Shown here: one piece after another, positions 1 through 8,601 of the stretch
How the letters are laid out: each line of letters starts with the position of its first letter
Position numbering within the stretch: the stretch's first letter is position 1
NCBI RefSeq assembly: GCF_013031245.1
Contig: NZ_WPZL01000010.1
Location: 62,001 to 126,000 of the forward strand
Reading direction: 5' to 3'
From: Ruegeria lacuscaerulensis
GTDB lineage: Bacteria > Pseudomonadota > Alphaproteobacteria > Rhodobacterales > Rhodobacteraceae
DNA length: 64,000 nucleotides
The notes under the pieces: generated by a model
Told to the model about the DNA's origin: nothing
What the model saw: the letters and a program-made list of their open reading frames with translations, nothing else
Databases searched by the model: none
Translations under genes and position numbers: made by a program

Positions 1-491
1 TTCCAGATTACAGACGCGCCAACGAATGAGATTGCCATAGGCATAAAAATCAGCGATTTCGCGATGTTGCCCCACCGGATACGGTCAGTAAGCTGCGCTG
101 CCAGCAAGCCAAACCCGGTCGAGGCTGCAGGCACAACCAACAACCAAAGCATGTTGTTGCGCATCGCCTCCCAGAATTTTCCCTCAGACATCATTAGGGC
201 GTAGTTGTCGAAGCCGACGAATTCATACCCTCCACCCGGAGCGCGCTCCGTGAGAGATAGGCGCAGGGTTTCGATGACCGGGTAGACGAGGTAAAGGCTC
301 AGCGCGAGAAGCGCAGGAGCCAGAAACAGCCAAGGCCGCACCATGTTGGCGCGATTGATATTGGTCCCCGCATTGGGGCCTTTGTTCGGGAAGATAACCT
401 TATCGAGTATAAGGTTCGATCCGTAGAAATAGAGAAGACAAAACCCAACGCCAAGCGCGATGGTCATGATGCCCAAAATTGCCGGATGCAT
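1..491 (-). CDS. aglF: Sugar ABC transporter permease, AglF/MalF type (partial)
   Basis: Inner-membrane permease of a binding-protein-dependent sugar importer. The gene runs off the left edge, so only about 163 N-terminal residues are present. It reads MHPAILGIMTIALGVGF (a first hydrophobic helix), a linker, then WLFLAPALLALSLYLVYPVI, a typical MalF-family membrane segment, followed by FVGFDNYALM, a motif common to sugar-permease N-termini. It lies 96 bp downstream of the binding-protein gene on the same strand, the usual aglE-aglF order. The alpha-glucoside assignment rests on similarity remembered for the AglEFGK family and on the neighbouring binding protein; the exact sugar is inferred. 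Confidence 0.8.
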   Translation of the reverse strand, partial: MHPAILGIMTIALGVGFCLLYFYGSNLILDKVIFPNKGPNAGTNINRANMVRPWLFLAPALLALSLYLVYPVIETLRLSLTERAPGGGYEFVGFDNYALMMSEGKFWEAMRNNMLWLLVVPAASTGFGLLAAQLTDRIRWGNIAKSLIFMPMAISFVGASVIW

Positions 492-587
492 GGGTTTCCC
501 TCTCTTTAAGTCAAGGTTGTGAAGAAAGGCCTGACCTCAGGTAAGTTCGGTGCCCGCTTTAAGAAACAGCGGGCACGGGGTATTTGC

Positions 588-1946
588 TTATTTCAAAGCA
601 TCCCACGACGCCTGAATTTCGTCGGCAACATCCTTGACGGGTTTACCACCGGTATAGTCAACCATACCCGTCCAGAAGGTGCCTGCACCGACACCACCCG
701 GCATCAGATCGGAACCGTCAAAGCGGAAGGTCGTCGCGCCCAGCAAGATTTCACCCAGGCCGCGCAATGTGTCGTCTTTATAAGCTTCCACATTCACGCC
801 GCTATGTGGTGTCAGGAAGCCGGTCTGCGCCATCATGACTTCATGGCTGATCGGCAGGGTAAAGAACTTCATTAATTCCGATGTGCCATCCGATGGGCTG
901 GTGATTGCCATCAGCGTACCACCACCCAGAACCGGGTTGCCCAGATCTTTATCGGCGTAAGACGGCATATAGAAGAAATCGGTATCTACACCGAACTCAA
1001 CATCTTCGGGAAAGAACGCCGGAACGAAGGACGCCTGACGGTGCATGTAGCACTGCGGCGGAGAGGTGAAGAGGCCCTTGGGGCTATCACGGAAATCGGT
1101 GGACGCGACTGCGCCTGCACCGCCCGAAACCTTGGCATCATCCAAAGCGAACCAACCAAATTCTTCGATTGCGGCAATCACACGTTCATCGTTGAACGGA
1201 ATCTCGTTGGTGGTCCACGCATCATAGACTTCTGGCGGCTGTGTGCGGAGCATCATGTCTTCGACCCAATCCGTCGCTGGCCAGCCGGTCGCGGCACCAG
1301 AACCCAGGCCGATGCACCAAGGTGTCTCACCATCAGCCACGATCTGCTCGGTTAGGGCTTTCAGGTCTTCCATGCTCTCCGGCACGTCATAACCGGCATC
1401 CTCAAAGTTCTCTGGGTTGTACCAGACCAGCGACTTGACGTTCACGTTGTAGAAGAAGCCATACATCTGGTCGTTGCCATCCGCATCGGGGTAGGTGCCC
1501 AGATCGACCCAGGATTGGCCAGCGGCATAGTTGTTGGCCACCCAATCGGCCGACCCATCAGCCAGCGGGTAAAGCTGGCCCTTGGACGCCATGACGGCTG
1601 CCAAACCTGGCTGCGGGTAAACAGCGATATTGGGCGCGGAACCGGCTTCGGCATCGATCACGATCTGCTGCTCAAAGCTGTCCGATCCAGTATAAACCAC
1701 ATCCGCTCCGGTCGCTTTTTCGAAATAGGCCAGCGCATTGTTGAAGAAGCCGTCTTCAGGTGAAAGCCAAGGGCCGGCAATTGTGATGGTCTGTCCGCTC
1801 AGATCCGGCGCAGCTTCGGCCCATGCGTTATAGCTGTCCCAAGTGAATGGCCCGTCGCCCGGCGCAAAGATCAGCCCGTCATCGGCCAATGCAACGGTGC
1901 TTGTCAGAGCAGAGACTGCCACACCCAACATCAGTGACTTTTTCAT
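588..1946 (-). CDS. aglE: Periplasmic alpha-glucoside-type sugar-binding protein
   Basis: Extracytoplasmic solute-binding protein of about 452 residues, family 1 type. The start at 1946 is chosen because GGAGG lies seven bases upstream and the product begins MKKSLMLGVAVSALTSTVALA, a clean Sec signal peptide; an upstream in-frame extension to 2039 lacks this. Motifs such as TITIAGPWLSPEDGFFNNAL and DWVEDMMLR fit the AglE branch. It is first in the operon with the permease gene and divergent from the LacI-type repressor. A perfect 18-bp palindrome 50 bp upstream is the likely operator. Transport of an alpha-glucoside such as maltose, trehalose or sucrose is inferred from the family. Confidence 0.85.
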   Translation of the reverse strand: MKKSLMLGVAVSALTSTVALADDGLIFAPGDGPFTWDSYNAWAEAAPDLSGQTITIAGPWLSPEDGFFNNALAYFEKATGADVVYTGSDSFEQQIVIDAEAGSAPNIAVYPQPGLAAVMASKGQLYPLADGSADWVANNYAAGQSWVDLGTYPDADGNDQMYGFFYNVNVKSLVWYNPENFEDAGYDVPESMEDLKALTEQIVADGETPWCIGLGSGAATGWPATDWVEDMMLRTQPPEVYDAWTTNEIPFNDERVIAAIEEFGWFALDDAKVSGGAGAVASTDFRDSPKGLFTSPPQCYMHRQASFVPAFFPEDVEFGVDTDFFYMPSYADKDLGNPVLGGGTLMAITSPSDGTSELMKFFTLPISHEVMMAQTGFLTPHSGVNVEAYKDDTLRGLGEILLGATTFRFDGSDLMPGGVGAGTFWTGMVDYTGGKPVKDVADEIQASWDALK

Positions 1947-2000
1947 ACTCATTCCTCCCTTTGCGCCAAAGGCGCTCAAACTCCAGCGCTCAGCGAATCT

Positions 2001-2018
2001 ATTCAAAGCGCTTTGAAT
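2001..2018. promoter_or_regulatory. LacI-family operator 1 (agl)
   Basis: ATTCAAAGCGCTTTGAAT is a perfect 18-bp palindrome with the central CG typical of LacI/GalR operators. It sits about 50 bp upstream of the binding-protein start, in the divergent region shared with the LacI-type gene, so it probably represses the transport operon in the absence of inducer. Confidence 0.75.
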
Positions 2019-2164
2019 GCACATTGTTATCCCTAACATTCGGTGCCTGTCAATGATCAGAATTCCCTTGACTAGGGCACCATTTGGCCTTCAAAACCAT
2101 TGGAACGCAAAAAGGCAGACAGTTTTATAGCGGTTTTGACTCTCGAAACTGTCGAATCTCGAAT

Positions 2165-2180
2165 TTGAAGGCGCTTTGAA
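2165..2180. promoter_or_regulatory. LacI-family operator 2 (autoregulatory)
   Basis: TTGAAGGCGCTTTGAA repeats the right half of the upstream palindrome exactly (GCGCTTTGAA) with a degenerate left half. It ends 5 bp before the start codon of the regulator, so bound repressor would block its own expression. The two sites lie about 163 bp apart, which would allow looping. Confidence 0.6.
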
Positions 2181-2185
2181 TAACT

Positions 2186-3217
2186 ATGAACCTCAAGCAG
2201 CTATCGGATATTCTGGGTTTGTCCCAAACCACGGTCAGTCGCGCACTGAACGGGTATCCCGAGGTCAGAGAGGAAACCCGGCTCAAGGTGCAAGCTGCAG
2301 CCGAAAAACATGGGTACCGCCCCAACGTACGTGCCAAAGGGCTGGCCACCGGCCGGTCAATGGTTATTGGGCATGTGATCCCCAGCTCTTCTCAGCACGA
2401 GATGGTAAACCCGATCTTCGGTGACTTTGTTGCCGGCGCGGCAAAAGTCTATGCCGAGCACAATTATGACATGATGTTCACCAACGCGCCGGATACTTCG
2501 ATTGAGGCAAGCTATCGAGACCTTTTTGCGCGTGGTGCCGTTGACGGTGTGATTATTCAGGGACCGAAAGTTGACGAACCCAGAATTCGCACGCTGTCTC
2601 GCTTGGGCGTGCCCTTTGTCGTGCATGGCCGCTCAACGGGCGCGACCGATGAATATGACTGGATCGACATCAACAACCAGCGATCTTTTCAAAGAGCCAC
2701 TCAATTCCTGATCGACCTCGGGCACCGTCGCATCGCTCTCATCAACGGATTGGAATACATGGACTTTGCCCAACGCCGTCGCAACGGGTACTTGGCCGCC
2801 CTGAATGAAGCTGGCATCGCGCATGATCCCTCATTGATGCGAAGCGCCGAGATGACCGAAATCTATGGCCACGAAGCTACGCAAGCCTTGTTGGCACAAG
2901 GAACCCCGCCGACAGCGATTCTGGTATCATCCATCATTTCTGCCATCGGCGTACGTCGCGCTTTGGAAGAAGCAGGATTGAAAATGGGTCGCGACGTTTC
3001 CGTCATCACCCATGACGACGCTCTTTCCTACATGCAGAATGGTCGGGATGTCCCAATCTTCACCGCAACGCGTTCGTCCGTGCGACACGCCGGAGAGATT
3101 GCGGCCGAAATGCTCATCGCGCGAATAAACAATCCTGCCGCAGCTCCGAGCACACAATTGTTGGAAGCTGAACTCGTATTGGGACGCTCCACCGGCCCAG
3201 CACCAAACAAGGCTTAG
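2186..3217 (+). CDS. aglR: LacI-family transcriptional repressor, AglR type
   Basis: 343-residue sugar-responsive repressor. The N-terminal helix-turn-helix reads MNLKQLSDILGLSQTTVSRA followed by LNGYPEVREETRLKV, the canonical LacI hinge-helix layout. The rest is a periplasmic-binding-protein-like effector domain (VIGHVIPSSS, VDGVIIQGP, HRRIALING). It is divergent from the binding-protein/permease operon, and operator-like palindromes lie before both genes. It likely controls that operon and itself. The gene immediately downstream is a broken glucosidase that was probably once co-transcribed. Confidence 0.88.
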   Translation: MNLKQLSDILGLSQTTVSRALNGYPEVREETRLKVQAAAEKHGYRPNVRAKGLATGRSMVIGHVIPSSSQHEMVNPIFGDFVAGAAKVYAEHNYDMMFTNAPDTSIEASYRDLFARGAVDGVIIQGPKVDEPRIRTLSRLGVPFVVHGRSTGATDEYDWIDINNQRSFQRATQFLIDLGHRRIALINGLEYMDFAQRRRNGYLAALNEAGIAHDPSLMRSAEMTEIYGHEATQALLAQGTPPTAILVSSIISAIGVRRALEEAGLKMGRDVSVITHDDALSYMQNGRDVPIFTATRSSVRHAGEIAAEMLIARINNPAAAPSTQLLEAELVLGRSTGPAPNKA

Positions 3218-3218
3218 T

Positions 3219-3420
3219 ATGAAAAACAAACGCTCCGAATTTCCCGAAGGTTTTTTTGTTTGGAGTCGCCACCTCTGCCTATCAGATTGAAGGCCACGTC
3301 TTTGGCGGTGTAGGTGAAACCCATTGGGATAGTTTTGCCCGCACAACCGGCAATATTGTGCGGGCAGAAAACGGTGATCGGGCTTGCGGTCACTATGCGC
3401 GATACGAAGCCGATTTGGTT
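3219..3420 (+). pseudogene. GH1 beta-glucosidase fragment (frameshifted and truncated)
   Basis: The ATG at 3219, directly after the repressor stop, opens KNKRSEFPEGF and then runs into a seven-T tract (3251-3257). Reading continues as glycoside hydrolase family 1 only after a +1 shift: LFGVATSAYQIEG, then GETHWDSFA and YARYEADL, the standard GH1 N-terminus. Six T would restore the frame. Recognisable homology stops near 3420, and a transposase remnant starts 50 bp further on, so only about 65 of roughly 450 residues remain. Its position suggests it was the hydrolase of the agl regulon. The gene is dead whether or not the T-run is a sequencing slip. Confidence 0.8.
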
Positions 3421-3469
3421 GTGTCGCAAAACTTCGGAAAGGTTGAAATTAGCCTTCGCTTTGACGCAC

Positions 3470-4100
3470 CTATCCAGCGAGCTCAGAAAATAGCCGAAAG
3501 CCTGAGGTCGTAGCGTTGGGGATTTGCCTCTTTCGGATCATTTTTGCGATCTCGATCCCATCTAAGGTGGCCGACGCGGCTTCGAATGATTTGAACCCGC
3601 ACATGTGTCGAACACGCCGCTTTATGAACCGATGATCCCACTCGATCATGTTATTCAGAAACTTGGACCTGATCGTTTGTATTTTGGCGGAACAGCCAAA
3701 TCGCTTCAAGATCTTGTTCACTTCCCGAATACCGGCCGCATTGGCTCCGCTCTTGTCAATCACGATCTTGTCCGGGATCTCATTGGTGGACAGCGCTTTG
3801 GCAAAGAACCTGGTCGCCGCTGAACCGTTCCTGCGCTCAGACCGCATAAAATCAAGGGTATTTCCTGCCTTGTCGACAGCTCGATAGAGATACACCCACT
3901 TGCCACGCACACGCAGATAGGTTTCGTCCATACGCCAAGACTTTAGCGTTGGGCGCTTCTTCGATTGCGCTCGCGCTGCGATCAGCGGAGAGTACGTCAC
4001 CACCCACCTAATCAGAGTGGCGTGGTCAACCCGTACACCACGTTCCGCCATTATCTCCTCTAAACCGCGCTAGGACACAGTGAACCGAAGATAGAAAAAC
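3470..4100 (-). pseudogene. IS6-family transposase remnant
   Basis: The minus-strand frame gives MAERGVRVDHATLIRWV, WRMDETYLRVRGKWVYLYRA, IVIDKSGAN and a C-terminal DHRFIKRR, the DDE layout of IS6/IS26-type transposases. The intact stretch begins at 4051, but the same frame continues upstream as FFYLRFTVS, then a TAG stop at 4070-4072, then RGLEEIM, matching the family N-terminus (usual YRDLEE). A second stop (TGA) lies at 4115-4117. The N-terminus is therefore broken and fused near 4100 to a fragment of a different transposase. I found no convincing terminal inverted repeats. Confidence 0.8.
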
Positions 4101-4280
4101 ACTGTAGTAACCGCTCAGATGCGGCAGTTCATCGTCCTCGAAACGGTTCCGCTTGATCTCCCGTTAGACGGTTGAACGATGCCTTCCGATCTCGGCCGCG
4201 ATCTTGCTTACGGGCATCTTTGCGTTCAGCATGTCCTCAATTGCGCGCCGCTCGCGCAGGTCCAGCTCCGTGTTGGTCAA
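4101..4280 (-). pseudogene. IS30-family transposase N-terminal remnant
   Basis: From a TTG at 4280 the minus strand reads LTNTELDLRERRAIEDMLNA, then AEIGRHRSTV, a TAA stop at 4164-4166, and REIKRNRFEDDELPHLSGYY. This is the helix-turn-helix N-terminus of IS30-type transposases (usual RSTVYREIKRN), with tyrosine replaced by a stop. The catalytic domain is missing: homology ends near 4100, where the IS6-type fragment starts. It appears to have inserted into a now decayed ABC-transporter gene whose sequence resumes at about 4376. Confidence 0.75.
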
Positions 4281-4375
4281 TTTCTGTTCTCCTCGCTTTT
4301 CAGCAAGATAGGGGATTTGTCGCAACCCAGTTTAGAATGTGCCAAAATTGGCACCAAAATCGCAGAAGCTAAATT

Positions 4376-4845
4376 ATGGTAAAAGTAGTCGCGCCATTGG
4401 GGTTGGCCAATGCCGTAGTACCGCCGCTCGGGATAGTCAGGCTGATCTCATTCAGGGTCGACGCGTCACCGTTCCGGTATGAGACCTCATGCACCTCGAC
4501 CGTCAGGTGCTCGCCTAAAAGAATCGAAGTCGGAAAAAGCAAACTGCCCGCATTATCGATGTAACTGTCAGCGGTGTGGTTATATGCATAAGCCGCGCCA
4601 TGATCGACTGCCCGCGACCAAAAACCCCTGGCAGTCGGCGCGCGTATCGGCAACTGAACGCTATCAATCGGAGACGGTGCAATCGCATTGACAGCGCTGG
4701 CAACCAGCACGCGTAGAAAGGCTACCGGCCCGACCGGTGCAGCGGACACCGACTTCGGCAATGCGACCGGCGACAGAACGGTCAGGAAAACTACACGATG
4801 CGGATCGCCCAGGCTGATCGAGTCATCTCGCCCCAGCGCAAGCAC
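4376..4845 (-). pseudogene. Decayed iron-chelate ABC permease (FecCD type) fused to ATPase N-terminus
   Basis: One open minus-strand frame of about 157 codons holds two degenerate pieces. The first, MLALGRDDSISLGDPHRVVF then GPVAFLRVLVASAVN, resembles the C-terminal part of FecCD-type siderophore permeases. The second, LTVEVHEVSYRNG, LNEISLTIPSG and TTALANPNGATTFT, resembles an ABC ATPase N-terminus whose Walker A (GPNGAGKST) has been destroyed. The frame ends about 100 bp from the IS30-type fragment. The most likely reading is a mutated permease/ATPase pair cut by an insertion. The family assignment is by eye and moderate; no functional product is expected. Confidence 0.5.
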
Positions 4846-5306
4846 ATCCAGCCGCCCGCGCTGGCCACAACCGTGCCCTGATCATCTTTGTCAGAATGCT
4901 GGCCCGCGGAAAAGTCAAGTTGACCGGAATGATACCCACGAAAGCGCCCTGCCGTTTGCCCACCGTCAGAGGCTCGACCTAGCGCACCCGAGTCAGCAAT
5001 TGCAACACCGCCCTGGAAAAGACCTCATGCAACACATTTTCGATGGCCAGCTGGTACTCTGGATCGGCTGCGCGGCTTCAACGCGACCAAGATACTGGTC
5101 AATTACGCCTCGTTGAAGTCTCCTGCACAGACTCCGAGGTTCAGGATTACGCAATTTCAATTTCAAAGGTTGGGCTCTCAACAGGCCTTCGTCGCGCGAG
5201 GTTTGAACGGCTGTTCCCGGCTTAGCGTAGGATTTCACACTCTCTCGCAATGGACCCCAGATAGTCCTGCATTCGAACAGCAACTACCCTCAGCCTGCGC
5301 GATCAG
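4846..5306. other. Stretch with no recognisable gene
   Basis: 460 bp between the decayed ABC gene and the MarR gene. Short open frames exist on both strands, but none shows a ribosome-binding site or a family motif I recognise. It is probably further remnant of the decayed uptake locus. Confidence 0.5.
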
Positions 5307-5783
5307 TCAGGCGCTTCGGTGTACAGGTCGCGGCATTCGACCGCGCTCCAGCAAGACGCCAACCGCGTTGTGTTGCAGCTTTTTCAGCGTGTTCAAAAAA
5401 GAGCTAATTTCGGTCTGGTTTAGGCCGCCGAAAAGCTGTGAACGCGCCGCATCGACATCCGCAGTGCAGGCTTTCAGTATTTCAAGCCCGGCCTCGCATA
5501 GGGAAACCTGCGAGAACCGCCGGTCATCGGGCATTTGTTCCTTGGCGACGAACCCCTTCTCTACCAAACGGTCCACCAGCCGACTGGTGGCTGTTCGTTC
5601 GATCACCGCCAGCGAAGCCAGATCGCAAACTGACAAGGCGCCCTGATCCGAGAGACATTGAAGCAACCGCCATTCGACCAGCTTCAATCTATGTGGCCGC
5701 AGTACCGCGTTCATCATCTCGCGAATCTGCATGTTGAGCGTTGTCAGATGGTATTCGGGCGGATCTGTGTCTTCGATATTCAT
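5307..5783 (-). CDS. MarR-family transcriptional regulator
   Basis: 158-residue winged-helix regulator. The core reads WRLLQCLSDQGALSVCDLAS, TATSRLVDRLVEKGFV and DDRRFSQVSLCEAG, the recognition helix and the basic wing of MarR proteins. AAAGGG lies seven bases upstream of the ATG at 5783. It is divergent from the flavin monooxygenase gene, with a TGTGC/GCACA inverted repeat in the shared 113-bp region. By analogy with BadR/MarR regulators of aromatic-CoA pathways it probably represses the catabolic operon until an aryl-CoA ligand binds; the ligand is inferred. Confidence 0.85.
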   Translation of the reverse strand: MNIEDTDPPEYHLTTLNMQIREMMNAVLRPHRLKLVEWRLLQCLSDQGALSVCDLASLAVIERTATSRLVDRLVEKGFVAKEQMPDDRRFSQVSLCEAGLEILKACTADVDAARSQLFGGLNQTEISSFLNTLKKLQHNAVGVLLERGRMPRPVHRSA

Positions 5784-5856
5784 GATACCCTTTCTGCGCC
5801 AACTGAATACATCGTTTTCAGCATAGCAGAAACTTTATACTTAAACCATTTCATTT

Positions 5857-5876
5857 TATGTGCTATTGCACACATA
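5857..5876. promoter_or_regulatory. Candidate MarR operator
   Basis: An inverted repeat TATGTGC-TATT-GCACACATA (core TGTGC-N4-GCACA) lies 21 bp before the monooxygenase start, in the region divergent with the MarR gene. Position and symmetry fit a MarR operator that would occlude the promoter or the ribosome-binding site. Confidence 0.5.
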
Positions 5877-5896
5877 TCACATCCGGAGGAAAAGAC

Positions 5897-8248
5897 ATGA
5901 AGATCACAGTGATCGGCGGCGGCCCGGGCGGGCTTTACACCGCGCTGTTGACCAAAAAAGCACGCCCGGATTGGGAAATCGAAGTGTTCGAACGCAACCA
6001 GGCCGACGATACCTTTGGTTTTGGCGTGGTGTTTTCAGACGAAACGCTGGACGAATTCCTGAGCCGCGACAAACCTGTATTTGACCGTATCAAGGACGAA
6101 TTCGCCTATTGGGACGACGTCGCGATCCACTTCAAGGGCCACGAGATGCGCTGCGCGGGAAACGGATTCTGCGGCACCTCGCGTCAGACACTGCTGAGCA
6201 TCCTTCAGGACCGCTGCAGGGAACTGGGCGTCAAAATGGAATTTGGGGTCGAAATCAAGCCAGAGGACCTCAAGGTCCGGTTTGCAGAGTCGGACGTGAT
6301 CGTTGCAGGCGACGGCATCAACTCGGCCATTCGCACCTACTACGAAGACGGCTTCCAGCCCTCAACTACATGGAAATCAAACCGGTTCTGCTGGATGGGG
6401 TCGACCCGTCCTATGGAGGAATTCAACTATTTCTTCCGCGAAACCGAACACGGACAGATAGTGGCGCATTGCTATCAATACGAAAAAGACCATTCGACTT
6501 GGGTGTTCGAAATGGACGAGGCCACCTGGCAGGGTCACGGTTTCGAGGAGTTTGACGAAGAAGGCTCGAAAATAAAGCTGGAGGAGATCTTTGCCGAAGA
6601 ATTGCAGGGCCATCCCCTGCTTCTCAACCGGTCCAACTGGCGCAACTTTCCGCGCGTGTTCTGCGAAAACTGGTATGTCGACAATATCGTCATTCTGGGT
6701 GATGCCAAAGCGAGCGCGCATTTCTCGATCGGGTCGGGTACCAAACTGGCCATGGAATGTGCCATCGCCCTGTCGGATGCCCTGCTGAAACATGCCGAAG
6801 ACGACGTGCAAGCGGCATTCAATGCCTACGACGACGCGCGCCGAACGCCCTGCCAGATCATTCAGCATAACGCCGATGTCTCGCTGGCCTGGTTCGAACA
6901 TATGAACCGGTCCTGGGACATGGACCCCTATCAGTTTGCCATGGTCGTTATGTGTAGGGCCAAGTCGATCACCTATGACAATCTGGTTGTCCGCGACCCC
7001 GAATTCGTGCGCCAGGCCGACGATGAATGGTATGCCCGCCATCTGCGCGAAACCGGCGAGGACCTGCGCGAGACACGCCCAACACCCATGTTCTCAACCT
7101 TCAAGCTGCGCGACCTGGAATTGATGAACCGCGTGGTGATGTCGCCCATGGCACAATACAGCTGCGATGGCGACGGTGTGCCCAATGACTGGCATAAGGT
7201 GCATTACGTTGGCCACGCCCATGGCGGTGCAGCCATGATTTATACCGAAATGACCTGTACCTCACCCGACGCTCGCATCACCGAAGGGTGTCCGGGCATG
7301 TGGAACGATGAACAGGAAGCCGCGTGGAAAGAGATTGTGGATATGATCCACGCGACCTCAGGCGCGAAAGTGACATTGCAGGTCGGCCATGCGGGTCGCA
7401 AAGGCTCAACGCAGCTGGGCTGGGAAAAGATGGACCATCCCATCGCGAATGCGGAATCCAACTGGCCGCTTGTCTCGGCCTCTCCTATTCCGTGGTTCGA
7501 CGGCATCAGCCAGGTCCCGGTCGAGCTGGACCAGCCGGGCATGGACCGGATCAAGGTTGATTTTGAGAAGGCCACGGAACGCGCCATACGCGCCGGGTTT
7601 GACATGGTCGAGCTGCACTGCGCCCATGGTTACCTGATGGGGTCTTTTCTGTCGCCACTTACCAACCAGCGTAGTGATGAGTATGGCGGCAGTTTGGAAA
7701 ACCGCCTGCGCTATCCACTGGAAGTGTTTAAAGCGATGCGTGCAATCTGGCCTGCCGAACGCCCGATGGCGGTCCGCGTTTCGGGCACCGACTGGAAAGA
7801 AGGCGGGTTGACCGAGGCGGACCTGATCGCCGTTGCCGAAGCATTCCGCGATGCGGGTTGCGATCTGATCGACGTATCCGCCGGGCAGACCATTCCGGAT
7901 CAGGAACCGGTCTATGGCCGGATGTTCCAGACCCATCTGGCCGAAGCCGTGCGCAACGTGCCCAAAATTGCCTCGATGGCGGTGGGCGCAATCACCGAAG
8001 CGGCGCAGGTCAACACCATCCTGCACACGCGCCGGGCCGATCTGGTCGCCATTGGCCGCCCACATTTGTGGAATCCGTATTTCGCCAATCAGGCCGCCGC
8101 GTGGTATGGCGCGGTAAACAAGCGGGCCTGGGCCAAACAATACGAAAGCGGTGCTATGCAAGCTTTCCGAGAGGCCGAAAAGAGCCGCGAGAAGACCCTG
8201 GACTTACAACGCAAGGCGGCCCCGGGGCGGCATACCCGCACCGGTTAA
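5897..8248 (+). CDS. Fused FAD monooxygenase/old-yellow-enzyme, anthraniloyl-CoA (or salicylyl-CoA) type
   Basis: 783-residue bifunctional flavoenzyme. Start ATG 5897 follows GGAGGAAAAGAC. Residues 1 to about 390 form a PHBH-type monooxygenase (ITVIGGGPGGLY dinucleotide motif, VIVAGDGINSAIR, ILGDAKASAHFSIGSGTK). Residues from about 395 form an FMN old-yellow-enzyme barrel (FKLRDLELMNRVVMSPMAQY, AGFDMVELHCAHGYL, GGSLENRLRYPLEV). This FMO-OYE fusion is characteristic of 2-aminobenzoyl-CoA monooxygenase/reductase, which hydroxylates and then dearomatises the ring. The same fusion is often annotated as salicylyl-CoA 5-hydroxylase. The neighbouring kynureninase and aryl-CoA ligase favour anthraniloyl-CoA. 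Cytoplasmic. Confidence 0.85.
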   Translation: MKITVIGGGPGGLYTALLTKKARPDWEIEVFERNQADDTFGFGVVFSDETLDEFLSRDKPVFDRIKDEFAYWDDVAIHFKGHEMRCAGNGFCGTSRQTLLSILQDRCRELGVKMEFGVEIKPEDLKVRFAESDVIVAGDGINSAIRTYYEDGFQPSTTWKSNRFCWMGSTRPMEEFNYFFRETEHGQIVAHCYQYEKDHSTWVFEMDEATWQGHGFEEFDEEGSKIKLEEIFAEELQGHPLLLNRSNWRNFPRVFCENWYVDNIVILGDAKASAHFSIGSGTKLAMECAIALSDALLKHAEDDVQAAFNAYDDARRTPCQIIQHNADVSLAWFEHMNRSWDMDPYQFAMVVMCRAKSITYDNLVVRDPEFVRQADDEWYARHLRETGEDLRETRPTPMFSTFKLRDLELMNRVVMSPMAQYSCDGDGVPNDWHKVHYVGHAHGGAAMIYTEMTCTSPDARITEGCPGMWNDEQEAAWKEIVDMIHATSGAKVTLQVGHAGRKGSTQLGWEKMDHPIANAESNWPLVSASPIPWFDGISQVPVELDQPGMDRIKVDFEKATERAIRAGFDMVELHCAHGYLMGSFLSPLTNQRSDEYGGSLENRLRYPLEVFKAMRAIWPAERPMAVRVSGTDWKEGGLTEADLIAVAEAFRDAGCDLIDVSAGQTIPDQEPVYGRMFQTHLAEAVRNVPKIASMAVGAITEAAQVNTILHTRRADLVAIGRPHLWNPYFANQAAAWYGAVNKRAWAKQYESGAMQAFREAEKSREKTLDLQRKAAPGRHTRTG

Positions 8249-8277
8249 GCCAAACGGCCTCCTGCGCGCCGGAATCG

Positions 8278-8601
8278 CGCAGCTTCGCCGAAGCCATAAA
8301 TGCCAAACTCCGGGCGCTGCAAAGCTTTTTCAAACACGTGCTGGAAACCCGTGGCAACTGAGGCCAGGACGCGCAGAACGCAATTCTGAAAGCGGGCTAC
8401 ACTCAGACGCAGGTCGTGGAGGTAATGATTGACTTGCCGATGAATGCCCTTTCGAACAGCTTCTTCCGCATGTTCGTCGGGTCGATGGAGGACGTACTAG
8501 TTGGCACGGCAAGGGACGGCAACTGCAAGGACTGGCTACCACAAGAATCGGCCGCTGAATTGCTGCGAAATTTCCTGACTGACCCGTGGCCACTTAGCTA
8601 G
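8278..8601 (+). pseudogene. Carboxymuconolactone-decarboxylase/AhpD-like fragment with internal stop
   Basis: One frame reads AINAKLRALQSFFKHVLETR GN, a TGA stop at 8359-8361, then QDAQNAILKAGYTQTQVVEV and PMNALSNSF. This order (KLRAL, ETRG, AGYT, Q/EVV, LSN) resembles the C-terminal half of CMD/AhpD-like peroxidase-related proteins. There is no N-terminal half and no catalytic CxxC, and the frame is interrupted, so it is a relic. It lies immediately downstream of the monooxygenase gene. Family assignment is by eye. Confidence 0.5.

Noticed and set aside
7406-8161. 251-residue minus-strand open frame
   Set aside because: It is antisense to the old-yellow-enzyme half of the fused monooxygenase, which is clearly the real gene.
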